From Rhodobacteraceae bacterium WD3A24 (GTDB taxonomy: Bacteria; Pseudomonadota; Alphaproteobacteria; Rhodobacterales; Rhodobacteraceae): a stretch of DNA of 45,117 bases. Below, in pieces: positions 38,574 to 45,117 of the stretch (position 1 is its first letter; each line of letters opens with the position of its first letter). The notes below the pieces were generated by a model. The model saw only the letters and a program-made list of their open reading frames with translations, had not been told where the DNA came from and did no database searches. The DNA lies in NCBI GenBank assembly GCA_002967695.1, contig PUHN01000027.1, positions 1 through 45,117 on the forward strand, in the 5' to 3' direction. The position numbers and the translations under genes are program-made.

Positions 38574-38591
38574 GCCGGCTGCGAGCCGGGC

Positions 38592-38693
38592 CTATCGCCG
38601 GTGGCGGCGCGCGCCCCGCTCCCATGGGAGCAGGGGCTGTGGGGCGGCTGCTTCCGTGACGATCCAGCGAATCCAGCGGTTTTCCTGCTTCAT
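38592..38693 (-). CDS. Small ORF, 33 residues, PWERGARR motif
   Basis: A short minus-strand frame starting MKQENRWIRW and ending with the stop after LLPWERGARRHRR. GAGGG lies 8-9 bases upstream of the ATG, a good ribosome site. I recall short Rhodobacteraceae proteins that carry a Trp near the start and a PW-x-RG-x-RR box, but those continue further past that motif, so this copy may be shortened. The bases around the motif also form a palindrome (GCTCCCATGGGAGC, 38618-38631). Function unknown. It lies in the 325-base gap between lrp and pgeF; the remaining 205 bases show nothing else that I can support. Confidence 0.45.
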   Translation of the reverse strand: MKQENRWIRWIVTEAAAPQPLLPWERGARRHRR

Positions 38694-38879
38694 CGACTTG
38701 CCCTCGATTTCGTGGTTATCGAGGCCGATCCTCGCCCGGCTCCACGGCGCCCTGATGGCACGTTGCAGGCAATTTCGCGCTCTGAGCCGGCGGAATCGTG
38801 GCGCGGGCACGCCGAATACGGCGATCACCGAAAACGGCGCGCACGCAGCCCATTGGCGCGGGGCAAGCGCAAGCGCCAT

Positions 38880-38893
38880 GTCCCCGCGGGGAC
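38880..38893 (-). terminator. Palindrome after pgeF
   Basis: A perfect GTCCCCGCGGGGAC palindrome, six bases beyond the pgeF stop in the transcription direction. It could form a short hairpin ending the lgt-midA-pgeF operon. No T tract follows. Confidence 0.35.
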
Positions 38894-38898
38894 TGGTT

Positions 38899-39654
38899 TC
38901 ACAGCCGGATCACCGAAATCAGCCGCCCGTAATCGGCCTGGCCCTCATGCACCGTCCGGCGATAGGAAAAGAAAAGGTCGGGCTGCGCATAGGTGCAGTG
39001 GCGCGTCCATTCGGCGTGACCCACGCCCGCCGCGCGCAGCCGGTGGAGCCCGTAGCCGGGCAGATCGAACAGCAGCCGATCGCCCTCGCCATTGGCGAAA
39101 AAGCGTGCGTTGCCGGTGTCGTCGGCCATGAAATCGTCGAAGAACTCGGGGCCCACCTCGTAGGCGCGCTGGCTGATCGTCGGGCCGATCACGGCGCGGA
39201 TGCGCGCGCGCTCGGCACCCAGCCGCTCCATCGCTTCGAGCGCGGCGTCGAGAACGCCGTCGAGCGCGCCGCGCCAGCCGGCATGCACCGCCGCGATGAC
39301 GCCCGCTTCGGGATCGGCCATCAGCACCGGCTGGCAATCGGCGGTCAGCACCCCGAGCGCCAGACCGGGCGTGGCGGTGACCATCGCATCGGCGGCGGGC
39401 GGCTCGGCGGGGGGGGCGTCGAGCGTGGCGACCTCGGCGGTATGCGCCTGCCGTGCGCTTATCAGCCGGTCGGGTGTCAGGCCCATGGCCTCGGCCACGC
39501 GGGCGCGGTTGATCTCGACGGCCTGGTTCTGGTCAGAGGAGCCGCCACCGCAGTTGAGCCCCGCGAATATCCCCGACGACGCGCCGCCCTTGCGGGTGAA
39601 AAAACCGTGCCGCAGAGGCGAGAGGCTGTCCGAGGTGAGTATCTCCAGCGTCAT
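38899..39654 (-). CDS. pgeF: Peptidoglycan editing factor/purine nucleoside phosphorylase-like PgeF (YfiH)
   Basis: A member of the YfiH/DUF152 family. Relatives clear misincorporated serine from peptidoglycan precursors, and some act as purine nucleoside phosphorylases or multicopper-like oxidases. The 251-residue protein has the conserved Zn/Cu site His71 (ARQAHTAEV), Cys107 (LTADCQPVL) and His124 (AAVHAGWRG). The start overlaps the midA stop by four bases (ATGA), so it is the last gene of a coupled lgt-midA-pgeF operon. The exact substrate is not established. Confidence 0.93.
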   Translation of the reverse strand: MTLEILTSDSLSPLRHGFFTRKGGASSGIFAGLNCGGGSSDQNQAVEINRARVAEAMGLTPDRLISARQAHTAEVATLDAPPAEPPAADAMVTATPGLALGVLTADCQPVLMADPEAGVIAAVHAGWRGALDGVLDAALEAMERLGAERARIRAVIGPTISQRAYEVGPEFFDDFMADDTGNARFFANGEGDRLLFDLPGYGLHRLRAAGVGHAEWTRHCTYAQPDLFFSYRRTVHEGQADYGRLISVIRL

Positions 39655-40796
39655 CGGCCTGCGCCTTCGGATGGATCGCGGTCTGTGGCGCCGCCCCCGG
39701 CCCCGTCCGCGGCGGGCGGATCGAAACCGGCGGGTGGCGGGCTGCCCGGCGCGTGCAGCGCGAGCGCCTTGAACAGGGTTCCCATTTCCCGCGGGTGGGT
39801 CAAGCGGCGATGTGCGGCGACATGCTCGCGCCGGGCAGCCCCTTCGAGCCCGCGCGCCAGCGCCTGGGCGCGCGTGGTGATCCCCAGCCTCTCCAGCAGC
39901 ACGCCCTGCGCGGTGAGCGCCGAGACGGAGGCGCCCGCCCCGCGCGCGGCGGCGGCGAGGGGCTCGAAATCCACATGCGCGGTCAGATCGGCGCTGCCGG
40001 GGGCCGCGAGCGGCTCGCAGGGCGCGTGGCCGGCCACCGCCTGAAAGGTATCGCCCAGGCTGCGCCAGCCGCCGTAATCGACGATCAGCGCCGCGCCCCC
40101 TCGTTCGGCGATGCGCCCGGCGATGCCGGCGGCGATGGCCTCGCCGGCGGGACAGGTCTCGACCACGTCGCCGGGCCGGGTGTCGGCCAGCCGGTGTTCG
40201 AGCCGGCCCAGCGCCACCGGGGCGCCCAGACCGAAGGCGAGCGCCCCATCCGCGTCGCGCGTGACCACCCGCTCGCGCCAGGCCGGGCCTTCGGCGCGGA
40301 CGAACTGGCGGATCGGCAGGGCATCGAAGAATTCGTTGGCCAGCAGGAACAGCGGCATGTCGCCGGGCAGGGCGTCGGAGCTGTCGTGCCACTGGGGCGC
40401 GGCGTCGCCCAGCGCCGCGGCCTGACGCGCGCGCAGGGCCGGCGAGGCTTCGACCAGGTGAATCCGCGCCGCCGCGCGAAATCCGGGCACGGCGCCGCCG
40501 GCCGCGCGCAGGAGATCAGCCATCAGCGTGCCGCGGCCCGGCCCAAGCTCGGCCAGAACGAAAGGGGTGGGCGCGCCCTGGTCGCGCCATGCCTGCGCAA
40601 GGCACAGGCCGAGACATTCGCCGAATATCTGGCTGATCTCGGGGGCGGTGGTGAAGTCGCCCGCCCGCCCCAGCGGATCGCGCGTGGCGTAGTAGCCCGC
40701 TTCGGGGTCGAGCAGCGCCTCGGCCATGAAGTCGGCCAGCGTGATCGGCCCGGTCGCGGCGATCCGGCGGGCAAGCTTTTCGCTCAGCGCGGTCAT
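39651..40796 (-). CDS. SAM-dependent methyltransferase, NDUFAF7/MidA family
   Basis: A class I methyltransferase of the family whose mitochondrial member NDUFAF7 methylates an Arg of complex I subunit NDUFS2 during assembly. The 381-residue protein has the SAM-binding loop [12 protein letters not shown], the N-terminal [33 protein letters not shown], and [13 protein letters not shown], all family signatures. The C-terminus is Pro/Gly-rich. The ATG overlaps the lgt stop (ATGA) and its end overlaps pgeF. A role in NADH dehydrogenase biogenesis is inferred from homology. Confidence 0.9.
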   Translation of the reverse strand: MTALSEKLARRIAATGPITLADFMAEALLDPEAGYYATRDPLGRAGDFTTAPEISQIFGECLGLCLAQAWRDQGAPTPFVLAELGPGRGTLMADLLRAAGGAVPGFRAAARIHLVEASPALRARQAAALGDAAPQWHDSSDALPGDMPLFLLANEFFDALPIRQFVRAEGPAWRERVVTRDADGALAFGLGAPVALGRLEHRLADTRPGDVVETCPAGEAIAAGIAGRIAERGGAALIVDYGGWRSLGDTFQAVAGHAPCEPLAAPGSADLTAHVDFEPLAAAARGAGASVSALTAQGVLLERLGITTRAQALARGLEGAARREHVAAHRRLTHPREMGTLFKALALHAPGSPPPAGFDPPAADGAGGGATDRDPSEGAGR

Positions 40797-41695
40797 GGCG
40801 CCGCGGCGCGCGCGTGCCGGCGGGCGCGCCAGATTACCACGCCCCCGAGGACGATCATCGGCAGCGACAGGAGCTGGCCCATGCTCAGCCCGGCCGATCC
40901 CAGCCGGACGACATGGCCCATCGGATTGTCGGGCGTGATGAACTGCGCATCGGCGACGCGGAAGAACTCGACGAAAAAGCGCGCGACACCGTAACCGGCG
41001 AAGAAGGCACCGGCGAGCTGGCCGGGGGTCTTCAGCCAGCCGCGCCGCCACACGAGCCACAGCAGAAGAAGCCCCAGCGCCAGCCCTTCGAGTGCGGCCT
41101 CGTAAAGCTGGGTCGGGTGGCGCGCGCAGGCGCCCTCCCAGCCCGGCGGACAGTCTCCGGCGAGCGGGCCGGGAAAGACCACGCCCCATGGCAACTCGGT
41201 CGGCCGGCCCCAGAGCTCGGCGTTGATGAAATTGGCGATGCGGCCGAGCAGCAGCCCCGGCGGGGTGGCAAGGGCCATCGCGTCGGCGAGCCGGGCCAGC
41301 GGCACGCCGTGGCGGCGGGCATAGAGAACCGTGGCCGCGACCACGCCCAGCAGCCCGCCGTGAAACGACATGCCCCCCGCCCAGATGCGCAGGATCTCGG
41401 CCGGATAGCTCAGGTAATATCCCGGCTGGTAGAACAGCACGAAACCGAGCCGCCCGCCCAGGATCACGCCGAGAATCGTCCAGGTCAAAAGCCCCTCGAC
41501 CTGACTGGCGGCCATCGGCGGGCGATCCTGCGGCCACAGGGCGGGCCGGCGCATGAGGGCGGCCACGATCCACCATGCGATGAGAAGCCCGGCGATATAG
41601 GCCAGTGCATACCAGCGCAGCGAAAACGCGAATTCGCCGATCTCGATGGTGAATATCTCGGGCCTGATGTCGGGAAAGGGTATGGCGGCGCGCAT
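40793..41695 (-). CDS. lgt: Prolipoprotein diacylglyceryl transferase
   Basis: Moves diacylglyceryl from phosphatidylglycerol to the lipobox Cys of lipoproteins in the inner membrane. The 300-residue protein has about seven membrane segments, the HGGLLG motif (catalytic His region) and the signature [20 protein letters not shown] with the essential Arg, and a late RHPTQLYEA segment. AAGGAG lies before the ATG. The start at MRAAIPFP was chosen over a longer frame. It heads an operon with midA and pgeF, and is divergent from the UbiK-like gene. Confidence 0.96.
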   Translation of the reverse strand: MRAAIPFPDIRPEIFTIEIGEFAFSLRWYALAYIAGLLIAWWIVAALMRRPALWPQDRPPMAASQVEGLLTWTILGVILGGRLGFVLFYQPGYYLSYPAEILRIWAGGMSFHGGLLGVVAATVLYARRHGVPLARLADAMALATPPGLLLGRIANFINAELWGRPTELPWGVVFPGPLAGDCPPGWEGACARHPTQLYEAALEGLALGLLLLWLVWRRGWLKTPGQLAGAFFAGYGVARFFVEFFRVADAQFITPDNPMGHVVRLGSAGLSMGQLLSLPMIVLGGVVIWRARRHARAAAP

Positions 41696-41828
41696 CGCGG
41701 GTCTCCTTGGCCTGCCTGTCTGGCCACGCCACAGGGTGAAGTCAACCGCCGCCGGCGCCGCGGCGGGCCGCCCTTGCCCCGCACGGGCACGCGGCGCATA
41801 TAAGGGGCATCCACAGCCGGAGGACGGG

Positions 41829-42101
41829 ATGCAGAGCCGGAACCGCTTTCTCGACGACATGTCGCAGCTGATGACCAATGCCATGGGCGTGGCCCAGGGC
41901 GCACGTCAGGAGGCCGAGACGGCGCTCAAGAGCCGTCTCGACCGATGGCTGGCAGATCGCGAATTCGTCACCCGCGAGGAGTTCGACGCCGTCCGCGCAA
42001 TGGCGCAGAAGGCGCGCGAGGAGAACGCCACGCTCAAGGCGCGCATCGCGGCGCTGGAAGAGGCGGCGGGGACAGCAGACCGCGACGACGCCGGAGCGTG
42101 A
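41829..42101 (+). CDS. UbiK/BMFP-family accessory protein
   Basis: A 90-residue helical protein of the UbiK (YqiC, DUF526/BMFP) family, which assists ubiquinone synthesis in enterobacteria and may fuse membranes. It begins [20 protein letters not shown], the amphipathic helix of the family, and continues into a coiled coil ([24 protein letters not shown]). GGAGGA lies before the ATG. Divergent from lgt; converges on the sulfotransferase. Confidence 0.9.
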   Translation: MQSRNRFLDDMSQLMTNAMGVAQGARQEAETALKSRLDRWLADREFVTREEFDAVRAMAQKAREENATLKARIAALEEAAGTADRDDAGA

Positions 42102-42135
42102 CACTCGCAGCTGCCAAGCCGTGTCTGCCGAGACG

Positions 42136-42912
42136 TTACAGGAAGGCGTAGCCGAGCCCGGCTATGTCGGCTTCGTAGAGGCGCGAGAGCCGCGCGATAT
42201 TGGCGGGCGCGAGCAACTCGTCAATCCGGTCCTTCGCACCGGTAGCGCGGGGGCCGGAGCGCGCAATCTCCATCCGGCCCTGCCGGGCGTGATCGGGGAA
42301 AAGTCGCTCGAGAACGAATCCGAGATCGGCCTCCAGCGTTTCCACCCGGCCGATGAAGTCGAACTCCGCCTGCGGAATGAGAAACAGTGAGGTCTGCGGC
42401 GCCCAGTGGGGGTTGGCGTAAAGCCCGCCATCGGCAAGATAGGCGATGAAACGGTCGATGGAAGGAGGCGCGTCGCCGCCGCCGCGCCCGGCGCGCAGCG
42501 CGCGATAGCCACGGCGCGTGTCGTATCGTTTGCGCACGATCTTGTCGAGATATGCGGAAAGCAGCCGCACATAGGGGTCGCGGACGAAAGTGAACTTGAA
42601 GTAGTCGGACGACAGTGCCTCGGTCTGCTCGGCGGTCAGCGCGCTGGGATGGGTGAAAGCGTCCTTCGCCGTTTGGGCGCGTTCGGAATAGGGTTTTCCG
42701 GCGTGAATGGCGAGGGTCTGCGTGATTGTCGAGTTCGCGCATTTCGCGATGCGATTGTAGAAAAAGCGATGGTCGGTGTCGATCGCGCCGCGCCAGTCGG
42801 CATGCCCGATATGGCCGCCGCCAGGGTAGGGGTGGCGACGGTAGAAGGGGCGCAGTCGCCACCACCATCTGAGCAGCCTGTCGTCGAGGCCCGGAGCTTG
42901 CGCGCTATCCAT
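42136..42912 (-). CDS. PAPS-dependent sulfotransferase (sulfotransferase family 2)
   Basis: A 258-residue sulfotransferase-like protein. The 5'-phosphosulfate loop KCANST (57-62) follows FYNRIA, and the 3'-phosphate motif [11 protein letters not shown] is at 111-121, as in the family-2 carbohydrate sulfotransferases. Target unknown; cell-surface glycans are plausible. The ATG overlaps the hemE stop by eight bases, so it is translated behind hemE although the functions differ. Donor PAPS can come from the Sat-CysC gene in this window. A GTG-led longer frame is unlikely. Confidence 0.88.
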   Translation of the reverse strand: MDSAQAPGLDDRLLRWWWRLRPFYRRHPYPGGGHIGHADWRGAIDTDHRFFYNRIAKCANSTITQTLAIHAGKPYSERAQTAKDAFTHPSALTAEQTEALSSDYFKFTFVRDPYVRLLSAYLDKIVRKRYDTRRGYRALRAGRGGGDAPPSIDRFIAYLADGGLYANPHWAPQTSLFLIPQAEFDFIGRVETLEADLGFVLERLFPDHARQGRMEIARSGPRATGAKDRIDELLAPANIARLSRLYEADIAGLGYAFL

Positions 42913-43945
42913 TCGCCGGCTCCGCCCTGATCGCGTCGAGCATGCGGTGAACATTGTCGGGGTCGGCGTCCGGCGTGATCCCGTGCCCCAGATTGAAGAT
43001 ATGCGGCCCCCCTGCGAAGGCGTCGACCACCCGGCGGGTGGCCGCCGTCAGTTCGGCGCCGCCGGTGACCATGTGGCGCGGGTCGAGATTGCCCTGCACG
43101 CAGCCCTGCGGCTGGACATGCGCGGCCGCCCATTCCGGGCTGACCGACTGATCGAGCGCGATGCACTCCGCGCCCGTGGCCGCATGCGCGCCCGCGTAGC
43201 GCGCGCCGGCCCCGCGCGGGAAGGCGATGACCGGCAGCCCCGGATGGCGCGCCTTGAGCGCCGTGACGATGCGCGCCATGGGCTGCAGCGAATACCGCTC
43301 GAACGCCGCCCCACTGAGCGATCCGGCCCAACTGTCGAATATCTTGACGACCTCGGCGCCCGCCGCGACCTGGGCCGAGAGATACTCGATCGTCGCGTCG
43401 GTAATCCGCTCGATGAGCGCGTCGAACGCCTTGGGCGCGTCTTCGCGCATGGCATGGGCAGGGCCCTGATCGGGCGTGCCGCGTCCGGCGATCATGTAGG
43501 TCGCCACCGTCCAGGGCGCGCCGGCAAAGCCGATCAGCGTGACCCCGGGCGGCAGGGCGCCAGCCACGTTGCGCACGGTCTGGTAGACGGGATCGAGCGT
43601 CTCGTGGACATCCGCCGCCGGGCGCAGAGCCGCCACGCCCGCGGCATCGGTGATCGTGGACAGGCGCGGCCCCTCGCCCTTGACGAACCACAGATCGGCC
43701 CCCAGCGCCTGCGGCACCAGCAGGATATCGGCGAACAGGATCGCCGCGTCGAAGCCGAAACGCCGGATCGGCTGCAGCGTGACCTCGGCGGCCATGTCCG
43801 GCGTGTAGCACAGGGTCAGGAAATCACCCGCCTTCTCGCGCAGGGCGCGGTATTCGGGCAGGTAGCGCCCCGCCTGGCGCATCAGCCAGACCGGCGGGGT
43901 GGGCAGCGCCTCGCCCGCAAGCGCGCGCAGGATCGGTTTGGTCAT
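42905..43945 (-). CDS. hemE: Uroporphyrinogen decarboxylase
   Basis: Decarboxylates the four acetate groups of uroporphyrinogen III to give coproporphyrinogen III, on the way to heme and bacteriochlorophyll. The 346-residue protein has [14 protein letters not shown] with the substrate-binding Arg residues, [17 protein letters not shown] and FNLGHGI. GGAG lies 7 bases before the start at MTKPILRAL. It is divergent from hemC, an earlier step of the same pathway, giving a compact heme locus. Confidence 0.97.
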   Translation of the reverse strand: MTKPILRALAGEALPTPPVWLMRQAGRYLPEYRALREKAGDFLTLCYTPDMAAEVTLQPIRRFGFDAAILFADILLVPQALGADLWFVKGEGPRLSTITDAAGVAALRPAADVHETLDPVYQTVRNVAGALPPGVTLIGFAGAPWTVATYMIAGRGTPDQGPAHAMREDAPKAFDALIERITDATIEYLSAQVAAGAEVVKIFDSWAGSLSGAAFERYSLQPMARIVTALKARHPGLPVIAFPRGAGARYAGAHAATGAECIALDQSVSPEWAAAHVQPQGCVQGNLDPRHMVTGGAELTAATRRVVDAFAGGPHIFNLGHGITPDADPDNVHRMLDAIRAEPANG

Positions 43946-44066
43946 CGAGTTCTCCATCGGCCTCGCCCCCCTCGTCCTGCGCATGGGCGCGATTGTCAAT
44001 CTGTCCGCAACCTGCCCGCCGGCATCCCGGTTGTCACGCCCCGGCGGCGCGGCTATGCAAAGCGCC

Positions 44067-45020
44067 ATGACCGATGACCTCCCCACGCCCGACGCGCCGC
44101 TCAGGCTCGGCTCCCGCGGCTCGCCCCTCGCGCTGGCACAGACGCGCGAGGCGCGCGCCCGGCTGATGGCCGCCTTCGACCTGCCCGAAGACGCCTTCGA
44201 GATCGTGCCGATCAAGACCACCGGCGACCGCGTCCAGGATCGCCCGCTCAAGGAGATCGGCGGCAAGGGACTGTTCACGCGCGAGATCGAGGCCGCGCTG
44301 CTCGACGGCACGATCGACCTTGCGGTGCATTCGATGAAGGACATGCCCGTCGCCCAGCCCGAGGGGCTCGTGCTCGACGCCTATCTGCCGCGGGCCGATC
44401 CCCGCGACGCCTTCGTCTCGCTCAAGGTCGCGGCGCTGTCCGATCTCGAATCCGGGCAGGTCATCGGATCGTCGAGCCTGCGCCGGCGCGCGCAGATGCT
44501 CAATCGCCGGCCCGATCTGTCGGTCGTGGAGTTTCGCGGCAACGTCCAGACGCGCCTGCGCAAGCTCGACGAGGGCGTGGCCGACTGCACCTTCCTCGCC
44601 TGGGCGGGGCTGGAGCGGCTGGGCATGACCCATGTCGCCCGCGGCCCCGTCGAGCCCGAGGAAATGCTGCCCGCCGTCGCCCAGGGCGCGATCGGTATCG
44701 AGCGGCGCGAGGATGACGCGCGCACCGAGGCGATGGTCGCCGCGATCCATGACCGCGCCACGGCCGAACAACTCGCCTGCGAGCGGGCATTCCTCGCCGC
44801 GCTGGACGGCTCCTGCGAGACGCCCATCGCCGGGCTCGCGCTGGTCGAGGACGGCGAAATCTGGCTGCGCGGCGAGATCCTGCGCCCCGACGGCTCGGAA
44901 AGTCTTGCCGATGAGGGCCGCGCCCCGGTGACGGAGGGCGCCGAACTCGGCCGCGAGGTGGCCGGGCGGTTGCGCGCCCGCGCCCCGGACGGGTTCTTCG
45001 ACTGGCTCGACGACAGCTGA
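44067..45020 (+). CDS. hemC: Hydroxymethylbilane synthase (porphobilinogen deaminase)
   Basis: Joins four porphobilinogen units to hydroxymethylbilane on a dipyrromethane cofactor. The 317-residue protein has [14 protein letters not shown], the LFTREIE segment, the catalytic Asp92 in SMKDMPV, the [10 protein letters not shown] loop, and cofactor-binding Cys250 in [14 protein letters not shown]. Two in-frame ATGs exist, at 44055 and 44067, neither with a strong ribosome site; I chose the second by similarity. It is divergent from hemE and converges on an unidentified gene. Confidence 0.96.
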   Translation: MTDDLPTPDAPLRLGSRGSPLALAQTREARARLMAAFDLPEDAFEIVPIKTTGDRVQDRPLKEIGGKGLFTREIEAALLDGTIDLAVHSMKDMPVAQPEGLVLDAYLPRADPRDAFVSLKVAALSDLESGQVIGSSSLRRRAQMLNRRPDLSVVEFRGNVQTRLRKLDEGVADCTFLAWAGLERLGMTHVARGPVEPEEMLPAVAQGAIGIERREDDARTEAMVAAIHDRATAEQLACERAFLAALDGSCETPIAGLALVEDGEIWLRGEILRPDGSESLADEGRAPVTEGAELGREVAGRLRARAPDGFFDWLDDS

Positions 45021-45023
45021 ACG

Positions 45024-45042
45024 CGGGGGCTATTCGCCCCCG
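45024..45042. terminator. Bidirectional hairpin between hemC and the last gene
   Basis: CGGGGGC (45024-45030) pairs with GCCCCCG (45036-45042) around TATTC. It overlaps the stop codon of the convergent gene and lies just after hemC. It may end transcription from both sides. Confidence 0.5.
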
Positions 45043-45117
45043 TTCCCGCGGGCGCGGGCGAGCAATTCCTCGACCCTGGGCCCCATCGCCTCGACGATGC
45101 GGCGCACGCCTTCGGCA
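45030..45117 (-). CDS. C-terminal end of an unidentified gene, cut by the window edge
   Basis: The last 28 codons of a minus-strand gene are visible, reading EGVRRIVEAMGPRVEELL then ARARGNGGE and a TAG stop. The helical, charged character looks coding, and the stop sits just beyond hemC in convergent orientation. The fragment is too short for a functional call. Confidence 0.6.
   Translation of the reverse strand, partial: AEGVRRIVEAMGPRVEELLARARGNGGE

Overview
The window is very GC-rich, densely coded chromosomal DNA from an alphaproteobacterium, most likely of the Rhodobacteraceae/Paracoccaceae (order Rhodobacterales). The evidence is gene content and order: hemE facing hemC; lgt-midA-pgeF; pdxJ-(small secreted protein)-acpS-lepB-rnc-(membrane protein)-era-DUF1491; a single bifunctional Rsh behind rpoZ; an Hsp20-DUF1150 pair; and a short intergenic repeat of the GGATATTTTCxCGAAG type that I associate with this order. 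No rRNA, tRNA, phage, insertion sequence or CRISPR array was seen. Most of the window is core genome.

Layout. 1-6.3 kb: tilS (start possibly cut by the window edge), ftsH, then the one-carbon pair fhs-folD, bracketed by two inverted copies of the repeat, each beside a GC hairpin. 6.3-7.7 kb: a small unknown gene and an AEC-family permease. 7.7-14.8 kb is the main accessory block: a minus-strand operon aroE-like / TRAP P-Q-M / quiC / aroQ, headed by a divergent TetR-family regulator gene. Together these encode uptake of a carboxylate and conversion of quinate or shikimate through 3-dehydroquinate and 3-dehydroshikimate to protocatechuate; ring cleavage must be encoded elsewhere. 14.8-17.4 kb: minus-strand NYN protein, ispH, DUF3429 and rnhA. 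17.5-26.5 kb: a plus-strand run of housekeeping genes (folK, rpoZ, rsh, DUF2062, pdxJ, a secreted cysteine-containing protein, acpS, lepB, rnc, membrane protein, era, DUF1491). 26.5-30.4 kb is rich in chaperones: groESL with a perfect CIRCE operator and a UUCG-type terminator, a DMT permease, then DUF1150 and hsp20 with a sigma32-like promoter.

30.5-33.8 kb: DUF465 protein, purEK, a secreted alpha/beta hydrolase and a Nudix protein. 33.8-38.6 kb: an adhesin/bactofilin-like membrane protein, a fused ATP sulfurylase/APS kinase, trxB, and a divergent Lrp-type regulator. 38.6-42.1 kb: a 33-codon small ORF, then the overlapping operon lgt-midA-pgeF, then a UbiK-like protein. 42.1-45.1 kb: a PAPS-type sulfotransferase overlapping the end of hemE, hemC, and the tail of an unidentified gene.

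Many neighbours overlap by 4 bp (ATGA or GTGA) or 8 bp, implying translational coupling: dctM-quiC, ispH-DUF3429-rnhA, pdxJ-hypothetical, lepB-rnc-membrane protein, purE-purK, lgt-midA-pgeF and hemE-sulfotransferase. I see no clearly unprecedented system. The best candidates for a closer look are the TRAP-linked quinate/shikimate island with its operator region, the stress-linked Hsp20-DUF1150 pair, the bactofilin-like membrane protein, the secreted protein between pdxJ and acpS, and the small ORF beside lrp.
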